A DNA stretch of 64,000 nt from Ralstonia pickettii (lineage in GTDB: Bacteria > Pseudomonadota > Gammaproteobacteria > Burkholderiales > Burkholderiaceae). The notes beneath the pieces were generated by a model. That model was not told the DNA's origin. It made no database searches and saw only the letters and a list, made by a program, of their open reading frames with translations. Numbering within the stretch: position 1 is the first letter of the stretch; each line of letters opens with the position of its first letter. Position numbers and translations under genes: made by a program. The stretch spans positions 186,001 through 250,000 of the forward strand of contig NZ_CP066772.2 in the NCBI RefSeq assembly GCF_016466415.2, in the 5' to 3' direction. Shown here piece after piece: positions 44,815 through 55,029 of the stretch.

Positions 44815-45807
44815 TCAGACATAGGCGTCCTCCGCCTTGCGGCCGATGGTGATCTCGCCTTCGTCGGCCAGGCGGCGCGCAACGACCAGGATTTCCTTCT
44901 GCTGCGCTTCGACTTCCGACACCTTGACGGGCCCCAGCACTTCCAGCTCTTCCTTGAGCATCGTGCCGGCACGCTGCGACATGTTGGCGAATACCTTGTC
45001 GCGGAACTCCTGCTTGGCGCCCTTGAGCGCCACCACCAGAACGTCCTGGCTGATCTCTCGCAGCAGCGTCTGCAGCGCACGGCCGTCCAGATCGATCAGG
45101 TTGTCGAACACGAACATCTTCTCGACGATGGCGTCGGCCAGTTCCGGATCGCGCGAACGCACGCCTTCGATGACCGCGCTCTCCACGGCGCTCGGCACCA
45201 GGTTGAGAATTTCCGCTGCCGTGAGCACGCCGCCCATCGCGTTCTTCTTGCGGTGGTCGTTGCCTTGCAGCAGCTTGGTCAGCACGTCGTTCAGCTCGCG
45301 CAGGGCGCTGGGCTGAATGCCGTCGAGCGTGGCGATACGCAGGATGGTGTCGTTGCGCAGGCGCTCGGTGAAATAGGTCAGGATTTCCGAAGCCTGGTCG
45401 CGGTCAAGGTGCACCAGGATCGTGGCGATGATCTGCGGGTGCTCGTTGCGGATCAGTTCCGCCACCGACGATGCATCCATCCACTTCAGGCCTTCGATGC
45501 CGCTTGTGTCACCGCCCGATAGGATGCGGTCGATGATGTTGGCGGCGCGGTCGTCGCCCAATGCCTTGCGGAAGACGGTGCGGATGTACTCGTTCGAATC
45601 CACGTCCAGCGGCAGGTCTTCGGCTTCGACAAAGAAGGCGTCAAAGGCGTCGAGCACACGCTCGCGCGAGACGTTCTTCAGCGCGGCCATGGTCGCGCCC
45701 AGCTTCTGCACCTCGCGCGGGCCCAGGTGCTTGAGCACTTCGGCGGCTTCGCTTTCGCCCAGCGACATCATGAGGATGGCGCTGCGTTGGAGTCCTTCGG
45801 CGCTCAT
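44815..45807 (-). CDS. fliG: Flagellar motor switch protein FliG
   Basis: 330-residue rotor protein of the C-ring, which binds FliF and converts stator force to torque. The middle-domain EHPQIIATILVHLD motif and the C-terminal segment FVFDNLIDLDGRALQTLLREI with charged torque-helix residues are present. Length and domain order are standard. The start overlaps the fliF stop by ATGA. Confidence 0.97.
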   Translation of the reverse strand: MSAEGLQRSAILMMSLGESEAAEVLKHLGPREVQKLGATMAALKNVSRERVLDAFDAFFVEAEDLPLDVDSNEYIRTVFRKALGDDRAANIIDRILSGGDTSGIEGLKWMDASSVAELIRNEHPQIIATILVHLDRDQASEILTYFTERLRNDTILRIATLDGIQPSALRELNDVLTKLLQGNDHRKKNAMGGVLTAAEILNLVPSAVESAVIEGVRSRDPELADAIVEKMFVFDNLIDLDGRALQTLLREISQDVLVVALKGAKQEFRDKVFANMSQRAGTMLKEELEVLGPVKVSEVEAQQKEILVVARRLADEGEITIGRKAEDAYV

Positions 45808-47636
45808 TCGTTACTCACCCATTGTTTGATGACGGCCGCGACGGCGCGCGGGTTGCTCTGCGCCACACGGCGCATGGTCTCGAGCTTCTTCTCGAAGTCG
45901 TTGTTCTTGAGTTGCGGCAGCGCGTCCGGCAGCTCTTCGGAATCGGCGCCCGCCGCCGGACCTTCCAGTTCCGGCCCGGCCGAAGCCGCGGCACCGGTGA
46001 TGATCGGGGCGTTCGGATCTTCGCCTTCGCGGCCGACGAAGGTGGGCGTGGCCGGCGCGTCCTTCTCGCCCATCGAGCGGATCGCCGGACGGATCACCGC
46101 AAACACCAGGATCAGGAAGCCGATTGCCAGCGCCAGGTACTTGGCGGCCTGAATGGCGTACTGGATCATGTCCGGCTGCTTCCACAGCGGCAGGTCGTCC
46201 TTGGACATCGGCAGCGTGCCCGAGAACTGGCTGTTGACCACGTTCACGGAGTCGCCGCGCTTGGCGTCAAAGCCCACGGCGTCCTTGACCAGCGCGTTGA
46301 GCTTGACCATCTCGGCTTCCGACAGCGGCTTCCAGGTTTTGCCGTCGCCACGGTAGTTGACCACCACGGCCACCGACAGGCGGCGCACGGTGCCCACTGC
46401 GGCGCGGGTACGACGCACGGTCTTGTCGACTTCGTAGTTGGTGGTGGTGTCGCGGGTGCTCGACGAATTGCCGCTGGCCGCGGTGCCGCCCGTGTTGGCA
46501 GCCGCCACTTGTTGCGGTTGGCCATTCGGGCCGGTTGCAGCCGGTTGCGACGCCGAGGCCGGAGCCGGTGCGGTCGGCAGCATGCGCGGCGCGGTCGGCG
46601 GCTGGTTGGACAGCGCGCCCGGCACGCCACCCTGGGCGTCGGCCTTGTTCTGCGTGGCTTCAGCGGTGTGCGTGCTGCGCACGGCGGCGTTGGCCGGGTC
46701 CTGGTTCGGACGGTAGCTCTCGGCCATCTGCTCGGTGTTGTCCAGATCGACGTCGGCCGTCACCTGCGCACGCACGTTGTCTTCGCCCACCACGGGGCCG
46801 AGGATGGCTTCGATGCGCTTGATATAGCCCTGCTCGACGTCGCGCACATAGCTCAGTTGCGTCGGGTCGAGGCCCGAGGCGTTGTCCTGGAACGACGACG
46901 ACAGCAGGCGGCCGGATTGGTCGACCACCGTCACATTGGCCAGCGGCAGGTTCGGCACGCTGCTCGACACCAGGTGGCCAATGGCCTGCACCTGCGAGCG
47001 ATCGAGCATGCGGCCCGGATACAACTTGAGCAGCACCGAGGCGCTGGGCTTGGCCTGCTCGCGCACGAACACCGACGGCTTGGTCATTGCCAGATGCACG
47101 CGGGCGGACTGCACCTCTTGCATGGCCTGGATGGTGCGGGCCAGCTCGCCTTCCAGGGCGCGCTGGTAATTGACTTGCTCGGTGAACTGGCTGGTACCGA
47201 ATTTCTGGTTCTCCATCAGCTCGAAGCCGGCCTGGCCGCCCTTGGGCAGCCCTTGCGAAGCCAGCTTCAGACGGGCTTCATGCACGCTCGCCTCGGGCAC
47301 CATGATGGCGGTGCCGCCTTCGGCGAAGCGGTACGGCACGTTCATCTGTTGCAGCGCAGCGATGATCGCCCCGCCGTCGCTGTCGGACACATTGCTGTAC
47401 AGGACGCGATAGTCCGGCGCCCGGCTCCACAGCATCGCGGCGGCAATGACGGCCACCAGCGCGGCACCGCCGATCATCATCAGCAGACGCGGCGACAGAC
47501 GGCCGAGCGGGCCCAGGGCGCCCAGCGCACCTGCTCCTCCCGCTTTTTGGCGCGTCATCACGCCCTGGCCCACCGCCGGCATATCCACCGTACCGAGCGT
47601 GTCGGCGACAGCAACCGAATCGGCTGTCGTTGGCAT
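45804..47636 (-). CDS. fliF: Flagellar MS-ring protein FliF
   Basis: 610-residue inner-membrane ring protein and first gene of the leftward fliFGHIJK operon. One membrane helix follows residue 50 (LMMIGGAALVAVIAAAML) and a second lies near 490-510 (YLALAIGFLILVFAVIRPAI). Between them are the YscJ-like ring domains, for example GFELMENQKFGTSQFTEQVN, and an Ala/Pro/Thr-rich loop. The C-terminal tail that binds FliG is present. It is divergent from the first fliE gene across 283 bp. Confidence 0.97.
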   Translation of the reverse strand: MPTTADSVAVADTLGTVDMPAVGQGVMTRQKAGGAGALGALGPLGRLSPRLLMMIGGAALVAVIAAAMLWSRAPDYRVLYSNVSDSDGGAIIAALQQMNVPYRFAEGGTAIMVPEASVHEARLKLASQGLPKGGQAGFELMENQKFGTSQFTEQVNYQRALEGELARTIQAMQEVQSARVHLAMTKPSVFVREQAKPSASVLLKLYPGRMLDRSQVQAIGHLVSSSVPNLPLANVTVVDQSGRLLSSSFQDNASGLDPTQLSYVRDVEQGYIKRIEAILGPVVGEDNVRAQVTADVDLDNTEQMAESYRPNQDPANAAVRSTHTAEATQNKADAQGGVPGALSNQPPTAPRMLPTAPAPASASQPAATGPNGQPQQVAAANTGGTAASGNSSSTRDTTTNYEVDKTVRRTRAAVGTVRRLSVAVVVNYRGDGKTWKPLSEAEMVKLNALVKDAVGFDAKRGDSVNVVNSQFSGTLPMSKDDLPLWKQPDMIQYAIQAAKYLALAIGFLILVFAVIRPAIRSMGEKDAPATPTFVGREGEDPNAPIITGAAASAGPELEGPAAGADSEELPDALPQLKNNDFEKKLETMRRVAQSNPRAVAAVIKQWVSNE

Positions 47637-47919
47637 CCAAAATCTCCTGACTGACTACGTTGCTTGAGCCCTCGCCCAACATCTGGGCATGGCTCCGTGG
47701 TTGCCATTATCGGCAGCGGGTGCGCAAGCAAATTGCCAAGAAGAGGGCCTTTTCCCGTTCTTTTGGGCGCTTGGGAACGGCGGGCGGACGGCTACCTTTG
47801 CATCACCGTGGCGCCATAGCGACCAACCGGCCAGGGCGGAAAGCGCCCTGGAAACCCGGCCCAGGCAGCCAAGCAGCGGCGCCGCAAGCAATACAGAGCA
47901 AAAGAGGAGCTTCCTTCAC

Positions 47920-48261
47920 ATGGATATTACGAACGCCCATTCAGTGGTCTCGCTGATGAACAGCGTGCTGTCGCCGTCCAGCACGGTGGGTGGTATTGGC
48001 TCGGGCGGCTCGACCTCGGGCGACGGCGCCAAGGTCAGCGTCGACTTTGGCGCGGTGCTCAAGTCGTCGCTGGACAGGGTCGATGCGTCGCAGCAGAAGG
48101 CCGAATCCATCTCGCGCAGCTTCGAAATGGGCAACAACGACGTGGATCTGCACGACGTGATGCTCTCGCTGCAGAAAGCCAACATCGACATGCAGACCGC
48201 CGTGCAGGTGCGTAACAAGTTCGTCTCGGCGTACCAGAGCATCATGAGCATGTCGATCTGA
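47920..48261 (+). CDS. fliE: Flagellar hook-basal body protein FliE, copy 1
   Basis: 113-residue rod-MS-ring adaptor, normal for the family. The C-terminal section from VDFG contains SRSFEMGNNDVDLHDVML and KANIDMQTAVQVRNK, typical of FliE. The ATG at 47920 follows GAGGAG. It is divergent from fliF and begins the rightward series of glycosylation genes. A second fliE at 58288 matches its last 73 residues in 71 positions (Ala to Ser and Phe to Leu), although the DNA carries many silent differences, so both copies are kept by selection. Confidence 0.96.
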   Translation: MDITNAHSVVSLMNSVLSPSSTVGGIGSGGSTSGDGAKVSVDFGAVLKSSLDRVDASQQKAESISRSFEMGNNDVDLHDVMLSLQKANIDMQTAVQVRNKFVSAYQSIMSMSI

Positions 48262-48298
48262 AATCACTTTTTTTTCTACGCCTCTTTTTCTTCGCCGC

Positions 48299-49417
48299 AT
48301 GTCCAAGCACACCAAACATCGCGCCAAGCCGGCCAAGGGCAGTCTGGCGCTGGTCGTCATTGCCCGCGACGAAGCCGCCTGCATCGAGCGCTGCCTGATG
48401 AGCGCCAAGCCGCACGTCGATCGCATGATCGTGCTGGACACCGGCTCGACCGACGACACCGTGGCGATCGCCAAGGCGTGCGGCGCGCAGGTGCACCATT
48501 TCACGTGGGTGGATGATTTTTCCGCCGCCCGCAATGCCGCGCTGGCCGCCGCCAATGCGGACTGGAACCTCGTGCTGGACGCCGACGAATGGATCGAAGC
48601 CGGCACGGAAGAGCTGCGCAACGCCTGCACGTTCGGCCCGTTGCTGGGTGTGGTGTGCATCCGCAGTGAATACGACATTTCCGGCCACGTAGAGCATTCC
48701 AACAGCTGGATCGCCCGCCTGTTGCCTCGCGGCGTGCGCTACAAGGGCCGCATCCACGAGCAGCCGGTCGCAACTGCGGCCAACCTGCAGCGCGTGCGCC
48801 TGCCACTCGTGATTGGTCACGACGGCTACATGAACGCCAAGCTGGACCGCAAGCGTGGGCGCAACCACACGCTGTTGCAACTCGAGCTGGCCGCGCATCC
48901 GGATGACCCGTATGTGCTGTACCAGCTCGGCAAAGACTTCGAGATCAACCAGAAAGACCCCGCCGAGGCCGCTGCGCACTATCAGCGGGCGCTCGCAAGG
49001 GCACCCAAGGTGGCGCCATATCGGCATGACCTGTGCATTTGCCTGCTGGCGTGTCTTTCCAAATCGAAGCAACTCGACTCGGCCATCACGCTGGCGGGTG
49101 AATGGATGGAGGAGTGGTCCGGCTCGCCAGACTACTTCTACATGCTCGGACACCTGATGTTCGAAGCCGCCGCGCAAGACCCGGCACAAGCCGAAAAGCA
49201 ATGGCTGCCGATGGCAGAAAACGCCTTCCTGAAGTGCCTGGAGATTGGCGAGCAGCCCAAGCTGGACGCCGCCGTATTCGGGCGCGGCAGCTTTGCCGCC
49301 GCAAAGTACCTGGCGCTGACCTACCGGGCCCTGGCCGACACGCTGGCCATCAAGTCGAACCAATATTCCGACATTGCGCGGCAGATGCAGGAACGCAGCG
49401 CCGCCGTCGCCGCATGA
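48299..49417 (+). CDS. Family 2 glycosyltransferase with TPR-like C-terminus (copy A)
   Basis: 372-residue glycosyltransferase of the GT-A fold. The N-terminal domain starts [18 protein letters not shown], has [11 protein letters not shown] and the metal-binding D94-A-D96 (NLVLDADEW). After residue 200 the chain becomes helical with TPR-like repeats ([20 protein letters not shown]). Such GT/TPR enzymes modify proteins or start surface glycans. It begins 38 bp after fliE and ends 11 bp before the cytidylyltransferase gene. A clear paralogue lies at 59710-60792, so both may act on flagellin. Confidence 0.9.
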   Translation: MSKHTKHRAKPAKGSLALVVIARDEAACIERCLMSAKPHVDRMIVLDTGSTDDTVAIAKACGAQVHHFTWVDDFSAARNAALAAANADWNLVLDADEWIEAGTEELRNACTFGPLLGVVCIRSEYDISGHVEHSNSWIARLLPRGVRYKGRIHEQPVATAANLQRVRLPLVIGHDGYMNAKLDRKRGRNHTLLQLELAAHPDDPYVLYQLGKDFEINQKDPAEAAAHYQRALARAPKVAPYRHDLCICLLACLSKSKQLDSAITLAGEWMEEWSGSPDYFYMLGHLMFEAAAQDPAQAEKQWLPMAENAFLKCLEIGEQPKLDAAVFGRGSFAAAKYLALTYRALADTLAIKSNQYSDIARQMQERSAAVAA

Positions 49418-49427
49418 GTACGCAATC

Positions 49428-50201
49428 ATGAAGACAGTCATCCTGGCCGGGGGCCTCGGCACGCGCATCAGTGAGGAATCGCACCTGCGGCCCAAGCCGA
49501 TGATCGAAATTGGTGGCCGCCCGATCCTGTGGCACATCATGAAGATCTATGCCGCGCACGGCATCAACGATTTCATCATCTGCCTCGGTTACAAGGGCTA
49601 CGTCATCAAGGAGTACTTCGCCAACTACTTCCTGCACATGTCGGACGTGACGTTCGATATGTCGAAGAACGAAGTGACCGTGCATGAGCGCCATGCCGAG
49701 CCTTGGCGCATCACGCTGGTGGATACCGGCGAGCAGTCCATGACCGGCGGGCGCCTGAAGCGTGTTGCCGCGTATCTCGATCCGAACGAGCCCTTCTGCT
49801 TTACCTACGGCGACGGTGTGTCCGACGTCGATATCACCCGCAAGATCGCCTTCCACCGCGCCCACGGCAAGATGGCCACGGTGACGGCCGTGCAGCCGCC
49901 GGGCCGCTACGGCATGCTCCAGCGCGATGGCAACCGTGTGACCGGTTTCACGGAGAAACCACCCGGCGACGGCGGCACCTGGATCAACGGCGGCTTCTTT
50001 GTGCTGAACCCGGCCGTCATCGAATACATCGCGGGTGAAGACACCCACTGGGAAGGTGAGCCGATGAATCGCCTGGCCGAGATGGGCGAGTTGAGCACGT
50101 TCGAGCACCATGGCTTCTGGCAGCCGATGGACACGCTGCGCGACAAGAACAGTCTCGAAGCCATGTGGCAATCGGGGAGTGCACCGTGGAAAAAGTGGTG
50201 A
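49428..50201 (+). CDS. rfbF: Glucose-1-phosphate cytidylyltransferase
   Basis: 257-residue nucleotidyltransferase that makes CDP-glucose from glucose 1-phosphate and CTP. The N-terminal signature [11 protein letters not shown] (8-18), [12 protein letters not shown] and the later TYGDGVSDV match RfbF, and the length is exactly that of the known enzymes. The ATG at 49428 was chosen on that basis. It is the first dedicated step of the sugar pathway and overlaps rfbG by 16 bp. Confidence 0.95.
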   Translation: MKTVILAGGLGTRISEESHLRPKPMIEIGGRPILWHIMKIYAAHGINDFIICLGYKGYVIKEYFANYFLHMSDVTFDMSKNEVTVHERHAEPWRITLVDTGEQSMTGGRLKRVAAYLDPNEPFCFTYGDGVSDVDITRKIAFHRAHGKMATVTAVQPPGRYGMLQRDGNRVTGFTEKPPGDGGTWINGGFFVLNPAVIEYIAGEDTHWEGEPMNRLAEMGELSTFEHHGFWQPMDTLRDKNSLEAMWQSGSAPWKKW

Positions 50202-51292
50202 CGCTCGACCCGCGTGCGTGGGCGGGCAAGCGCGTCTTCCTGACCGGGCACACTGGCTTCAAGGGCAGCTGGCTGGCGCTGTGGCTGCGCCAGCTTGGCG
50301 CCGATGTGACCGGCTTCAGCCTGGCGCCGGAAACGAACCCAAATCTCTTTACGCTGGCCGAGGTGGAATCGGCCATGGCCGGCCACACGCTGGGCGATAT
50401 CCGTGACGCGGATGGCCTGCGTGCCGCGATGACGGCGGCGCGGCCCGACGTGGTGTTTCACCTCGCGGCGCAACCACTGGTACGTGCGTCGTACCAGGAC
50501 CCGGCCGGCACCTACGCCACCAACGTGATGGGCACCGTGAACGTGCTGGAAGCCGCGCGCGTGTGCGCCGGCCTGTCGGCAATCGTGGTCGCCACCACCG
50601 ACAAGTGCTACGACAACCGCGAGTGGGCCTGGGGCTACCGCGAAACGGATGCGCTCGGCGGCCATGATCCGTACAGCGCCTCCAAGGCTTGCGCCGAACT
50701 GGTGGCCGCAAGCTACCGGCGCGCCTTCTTCGCCAACGGCCCGCTGCTGGCCACGGGCCGCGCAGGCAATGTGATCGGCGGCGGTGATTGGTCGGAAGAC
50801 AGGCTCATCCCCGATGCCGAGCGTGCCATGCGTGCCGGTACGCCGCTGGTCATCCGCTCGCCGCACGCCACGCGGCCGTGGCAGCACGTTCTGGATTGCC
50901 TGCATGGGTACCTGGTGCTCGCGCAACGGCTGCTGGCGGGTGACGCCTCGTGCGCAACCGCCTGGAACTTCGGCCCGGACAGCGCTGCCACGCGCACGGT
51001 CGAACAGGTCTTGCAAGGCTTGCAGCAACATTGGCCCGCACTGATCTGGCAACTGGACGCCAGTGCCACCACCGGCCGCCATGAAGCGGGCATGCTGCAT
51101 CTCGACGCCAGCCGGGCGCGCCAGCATCTAGGCTGGCAAACAGCGTGGCAGTTCGAGACCGCGCTGGAACAGACCGCCGCGTGGTATCGGCATCTGCATG
51201 AAAAAACCGCGGATGCGCGCGCGCTGTGCGACCAGCAGATCGACCGCTTCACCGCCGCCGCATCTGCTGCCGCATTCAGGAGCGCCGCATGA
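50186..51292 (+). CDS. rfbG: CDP-glucose 4,6-dehydratase
   Basis: 368-residue SDR-fold enzyme converting CDP-glucose to CDP-4-keto-6-deoxyglucose. The cofactor motif is GHTGFKG (21-27) and the active site has T138-D139-K140 (TTDKCYDN), Y163 and K167 (DPYSASK), all as in RfbG. The start is a GTG at 50186 preceded by GGGGAG; a GTG at 50165 would add seven residues. It sits between rfbF and the epimerase gene with overlaps on both sides. Confidence 0.95.
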   Translation: MEKVVTLDPRAWAGKRVFLTGHTGFKGSWLALWLRQLGADVTGFSLAPETNPNLFTLAEVESAMAGHTLGDIRDADGLRAAMTAARPDVVFHLAAQPLVRASYQDPAGTYATNVMGTVNVLEAARVCAGLSAIVVATTDKCYDNREWAWGYRETDALGGHDPYSASKACAELVAASYRRAFFANGPLLATGRAGNVIGGGDWSEDRLIPDAERAMRAGTPLVIRSPHATRPWQHVLDCLHGYLVLAQRLLAGDASCATAWNFGPDSAATRTVEQVLQGLQQHWPALIWQLDASATTGRHEAGMLHLDASRARQHLGWQTAWQFETALEQTAAWYRHLHEKTADARALCDQQIDRFTAAASAAAFRSAA

Positions 51293-51882
51293 GCCGCTTC
51301 ACCATCCAACCGACGCCGCTGGCCGGCGTGGTCGAAATCAACCGCAAGGTGATCGGTGACCATCGCGGCTACTTCACGCGCTTTTTCTGCGCAGACGAAC
51401 TCGCCGCCGCCGGCTTCGACCGCCCGATCGCGCAAATCAATCACTCGTATTCCGCCAAGCGCGGCACCGTGCGTGGGCTGCATTTTCAGTACCCGCCGCA
51501 TGCGGAAATCAAGCTAGTGAGTTGCGTACGTGGCCGTGTGTTCGACGTGGCCGTTGACCTGCGTGCAGGCTCGCCAACGTTCCTGCAATGGCATGCGGTG
51601 GAGTTGTCCGCCGAACGCCACAACAGCCTGCTGGTGCCGCGCGGGTTTGCCCACGGCTTCCAGGCGCTGGAAGACGATTGCGAGCTGCTGTATCTGACCT
51701 CGACGCCGTACGCGCAAGCCGCTGAAGACGGCCTCAACCCGACTGACAGCCGCCTCGGCATCGCTTGGCCGCTCGACATGACCGAATGCTCCGACCGGGA
51801 CCGCAACCATCCGCCGCTGACCGACGCATTTGCAGGCATCGCGTTGCGAGCTCTGAATCCTGAACTGCAGGAACAGCCATGA
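51289..51882 (+). CDS. dTDP-4-dehydrorhamnose 3,5-epimerase-like sugar epimerase
   Basis: 197-residue cupin-fold epimerase of the RmlC family. The pattern DHRGYFTRFFCADEL, then QINHSYSAKRGTVRGLHFQ with the catalytic His, and LLVPRGFAHGFQAL are diagnostic. In this cluster its substrate should be the CDP-4-keto-6-deoxy sugar rather than a dTDP sugar (inference). The start overlaps the rfbG stop by ATGA and the stop overlaps the aminotransferase start likewise. Confidence 0.9.
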   Translation: MSRFTIQPTPLAGVVEINRKVIGDHRGYFTRFFCADELAAAGFDRPIAQINHSYSAKRGTVRGLHFQYPPHAEIKLVSCVRGRVFDVAVDLRAGSPTFLQWHAVELSAERHNSLLVPRGFAHGFQALEDDCELLYLTSTPYAQAAEDGLNPTDSRLGIAWPLDMTECSDRDRNHPPLTDAFAGIALRALNPELQEQP

Positions 51883-53018
51883 CCCAAAAGATTCTGTACT
51901 CGAAGCCGTCGATCACCGAGCTGGAAGTCGAATACGCCACCGACGCCGCACGCAACGGCTGGGGCGACCAGTGCTACGCCTACATCAACCGCTTCGAAAA
52001 GCAGTTTGCCGCGTTTGTCGGCACGCAGTACGCCATTGCCACCTCAAGCTGCACCGGTGCCATGCACATGGGGCTGGCCGCGCTCGGCATCGGCGCCGGC
52101 GATGAGGTGATCCTGGCCGACACGAACTGGATCGCCACGGCGTCGCCCATCACCTACGTGGGCGCCACGCCGGTGTTTGTCGACATCCTGCCCGATACGT
52201 GGTGCCTTGACCCGGCGCTCGTGGAAGCGGCCATCACGCCGCGCACGAAGGCGATCATCGCCACGCACCTCTACGGCAACCTGTGCGAGATGGACCGCCT
52301 GCTGGACATCGGCAAGCGCCACGGCATTCCCGTCATCGAAGACGCGGCCGAAGCCGTCGGCTCGCGCTGGCACGGGCACGCAACCGGCTCGCAGGGCATC
52401 TTCGGCACGTTCTCGTTCCATGGCACCAAGACCATGACGACGGGCGAAGGCGGCATGTTCGTCACCAACGACCGCGCGCTGTACGACCGCGTGATGACGC
52501 TGAACAACCATGGCCGCGTGCCCGGCGGCAAGCAGTTCTGGTCCGACTTCATCGGCTTCAAATACCGCATTTCCAACGTGCAGGCCGCCATCGGCTGCGC
52601 GCAGCTTGAGCGCATCGACGCGCTGGTTGCACGCAAGCGCGAGATCTTCGCCGAGTATCAGGCGCACCTTGGCGGCGTTGCTGGCCTTGCGCTGAACCCC
52701 GAGGCGCCCGGCACGCTCAACAGCTACTGGATGCCCACCGTCGTGTTTGACGAGGCACTGGGCATCACGCGCGATGGATTGCTGGCCGCGTTCTCGCGCC
52801 GCGGCATCGATGCACGCGTGTTCTTCTATCCCCTGAGCCAGATGGGCCTCTTTGGTGACGCACCAGGCAACACGCCCAACAGCTACGCAATTGCCGAGCG
52901 CGCCATCAACCTGCCGTCATATCACGACATGTCGAGCGCAGACATCGACACCGTGTCGCAAGTGGTGCTCGATCTCGTGCAAGAACATCAGGAGAAGCAG
53001 ACGTGCCTGGCATCCTGA
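51879..53018 (+). CDS. DegT/DnrJ/EryC1/StrS sugar aminotransferase
   Basis: 379-residue PLP enzyme for amination of a nucleotide keto-sugar. The internal aldimine lysine is K184 (FHGTKTMTTGEGG) with the acidic EDAAEA at 154-159. Because this Lys is present, it is an aminotransferase and not the RfbH-type 3-dehydrase, which has His here. It is likely to install an amino group at C4 (or C3) of the CDP-4-keto-6-deoxy sugar. It overlaps both neighbours (4 bp and 16 bp). Confidence 0.93.
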   Translation: MTQKILYSKPSITELEVEYATDAARNGWGDQCYAYINRFEKQFAAFVGTQYAIATSSCTGAMHMGLAALGIGAGDEVILADTNWIATASPITYVGATPVFVDILPDTWCLDPALVEAAITPRTKAIIATHLYGNLCEMDRLLDIGKRHGIPVIEDAAEAVGSRWHGHATGSQGIFGTFSFHGTKTMTTGEGGMFVTNDRALYDRVMTLNNHGRVPGGKQFWSDFIGFKYRISNVQAAIGCAQLERIDALVARKREIFAEYQAHLGGVAGLALNPEAPGTLNSYWMPTVVFDEALGITRDGLLAAFSRRGIDARVFFYPLSQMGLFGDAPGNTPNSYAIAERAINLPSYHDMSSADIDTVSQVVLDLVQEHQEKQTCLAS

Positions 53019-53845
53019 CCCCCGACCAGATCGAGACCTTCCAGCGCGACGGCCTGCTGATCCTGCGTGACTTTTATGCGCCGGACCAGGTGGAGCCGAT
53101 CCAACGTGCGATCTACAACATTATCGGTCTGGTCATCGACAAGTACCGGCTCGACATCAAGCGTGCGCCGTTTGCACCGGAACGCTTCGACGACGGCTAC
53201 CAGGCGCTGATCAAAGCCAATCGCAAATATGGCGCCGAGGTGTATGACGCAGTCAAGCAGATCCCGGCGTTTGTCCGGCTCCTGGGCGATCCGCGCCATG
53301 AGCAGGTGGTGTCCGAGCTGCGCCCCGGCGCGCTGCCCGGTATTGCCGGCGCCGGTTATGGCATCCGCATCGACAACCCGCGTGAAGAGAAATTTCGCGC
53401 CAACTGGCATCAGGAATATCCGGCGCAGTTGCGCAGCCTGGACGGCGTGGTGTTCTGGAGCCCGCTCGTGGAGATCACGCCCGAGATCGGGCCCGTGGAG
53501 TTCTGCCCCGGTTCGCATCGGGAAGGGCCGCTGCCGGTCGTGAGCGCAGACCCCGACAACGCGGGCAAGCAAGGCGCTTACGCGCTCATGCTCAAGGATG
53601 AAGCCGCCTATCTCGCGCGCTATCCACACGTGCAGCCGCTGACCCAACCCGGTGATCTGGTGCTGGTTGATTTTCTGGTGCTGCACGCATCGGGCCAAAA
53701 CACCAGCGGCCGCTCGCGTTGGTCGATGCAGTTCCGCTACTTCAATTTCTGCGAGCCGACCGGGCGCGCGCACGGCTGGAAAGGTTCATACGCCAACGGC
53801 GTCGACTTCCGAACCGTCCATCCCGAACTTTCTGTGGAAGCCTGA
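53003..53845 (+). CDS. Phytanoyl-CoA dioxygenase (PhyH) family oxygenase
   Basis: 280-residue Fe(II)/2-oxoglutarate enzyme. The iron ligands are H136-Q-E138 (NWHQEY) and H228 (LVLHAS), with R237 as the 2-oxoglutarate contact. The acidic ligand is Glu instead of the usual Asp; this is uncommon. The start is a GTG at 53003 inside the aminotransferase gene. Within a sugar cluster it may hydroxylate or oxidise the sugar or its acyl group (inference). PhyH members occur in several glycan loci. Confidence 0.87.
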   Translation: MPGILTPDQIETFQRDGLLILRDFYAPDQVEPIQRAIYNIIGLVIDKYRLDIKRAPFAPERFDDGYQALIKANRKYGAEVYDAVKQIPAFVRLLGDPRHEQVVSELRPGALPGIAGAGYGIRIDNPREEKFRANWHQEYPAQLRSLDGVVFWSPLVEITPEIGPVEFCPGSHREGPLPVVSADPDNAGKQGAYALMLKDEAAYLARYPHVQPLTQPGDLVLVDFLVLHASGQNTSGRSRWSMQFRYFNFCEPTGRAHGWKGSYANGVDFRTVHPELSVEA

Positions 53846-53847
53846 CC

Positions 53848-55029
53848 ATGACGACAGGTGCACTGCCGTGCAATGTCTGCCAGCAACCGCTGCCAGAGCC
53901 GATCTACCGTGCCCCGCAAAGCGCGCTGTCATCACTGCGCCGCACCATGGAGGGCACACTCGAGGAGTCCTGCTGCGCCGCGTGCGGCCACATCCAGACC
54001 GTCGAACTGTGTGACAACGGCAGCTTCTACGACACCGAATACGACATCCTCGTAAACAGCGAGGAAGAAGACCAGATCTACGCGGTCGAGAATGGCCAGA
54101 AAATCTTCCGTGCCGATCACCAGGTCGCGCTCTTCCAGAAAAAGCTGCAACTGCTGGGGGGGCTGCACGAGGGCGCCCGCGTGGTCGACTTCGGCTGCGC
54201 AAAAAGCGCGACCATGCGACTGCTCAAACAGCAGCGTCCGGACGTGAAGGTCCACCTGTTCGACATCAGCGACCGCTACGTCGGCTTCTGGGAGAAATTC
54301 CTCAGCGCCGGGCAATGGGCCACGTACACCATCCCGCCGGCATGGCAACGTTCATTCGATGTTGTCAGTTCGTTCTTCTCGCTTGAGCACATCCCAGACC
54401 TGAGCACCACGCTGCGTACCATCCACGGGTTGCTGCGCGAGGACGGCCGGCTGTATGCCATCGTGCCCAACACGTTCACCAATACAGCCGATTTTCTGGT
54501 GGCGGATCACGTGAACCATTTCACGCGCACGTCGCTGCAGGTACTGCTCGCCAGCCACGGTTTCGAGCTGCTCGAACTTGACGAACGCAGCCATCGCGGC
54601 GCATTCGTCGTCACCGCTGTACGCACGGCCCCTGACCATGCTGCGCCTGCCGTTGATCCGCGGCAACTGGCGGACACCGTGGGCGCCGCCAACCGCCTTG
54701 CGCGCTTCTGGCAGCAAGCGGCCAACCACCTGGGCGATTTTGAAACGCGCCATCAGGGCGCGCCTGCGGTGATCTACGGCGCGGGCTTCTACGGCACCTA
54801 CACCGCCAGCAATCTGCAGCACCCGCACGCGCTGCGGGCCTTTGTGGACCAGAACCCGTATCTGCAAGGCTCATCCCTAGCGGGCAAGCCGGTGATTGCG
54901 CTGACCGAGATTCCGGAGGAAGTCGAATTGGTGTATCTGGCGGTCAACCCGGTCATTGCCGATGAGGTCAAACACACCGTGGAAGCCGCGTTCCCCAACC
55001 GTTTCCGCTACTTCCAGTTCGAGCCATGA
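53848..55029 (+). CDS. SAM-dependent methyltransferase, sugar C-methyltransferase type
   Basis: 393-residue three-part protein. An N-terminal zinc-binding section has C8-x-x-C11 and C43-x-x-C46. The central SAM domain has VVDFGCAKS (112-120) and EHIPDL. The C-terminal domain carries VIYGAGFYGTYTASNL, a nucleotide-like binding fold. This architecture is that of sugar C-methyltransferases such as TylCIII and NovU, which act at C3 of 4-keto-6-deoxy sugars. Hence a branched sugar is predicted. The ATG at 53848 follows the PhyH stop by 2 bp. Confidence 0.88.
   Translation: MTTGALPCNVCQQPLPEPIYRAPQSALSSLRRTMEGTLEESCCAACGHIQTVELCDNGSFYDTEYDILVNSEEEDQIYAVENGQKIFRADHQVALFQKKLQLLGGLHEGARVVDFGCAKSATMRLLKQQRPDVKVHLFDISDRYVGFWEKFLSAGQWATYTIPPAWQRSFDVVSSFFSLEHIPDLSTTLRTIHGLLREDGRLYAIVPNTFTNTADFLVADHVNHFTRTSLQVLLASHGFELLELDERSHRGAFVVTAVRTAPDHAAPAVDPRQLADTVGAANRLARFWQQAANHLGDFETRHQGAPAVIYGAGFYGTYTASNLQHPHALRAFVDQNPYLQGSSLAGKPVIALTEIPEEVELVYLAVNPVIADEVKHTVEAAFPNRFRYFQFEP

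Noticed and set aside
45822-47654. Rightward open frame as long as fliF on the opposite strand
   Set aside because: It has no family features; fliF on the minus strand is unambiguous.
47707-47714. GCCGATAA on the minus strand upstream of fliF, resembling a sigma-28 -10 element
   Set aside because: The sequence at the correct -35 position (ATTTGCTT) does not resemble TAAAGTTT, and fliF is normally an earlier-class gene.
51879-53018. Possible RfbH-type 3-dehydrase leading to 3,6-dideoxyhexoses
   Set aside because: The PLP position has Lys (K184), not the His diagnostic of RfbH, so a dideoxyhexose of that type is unlikely.
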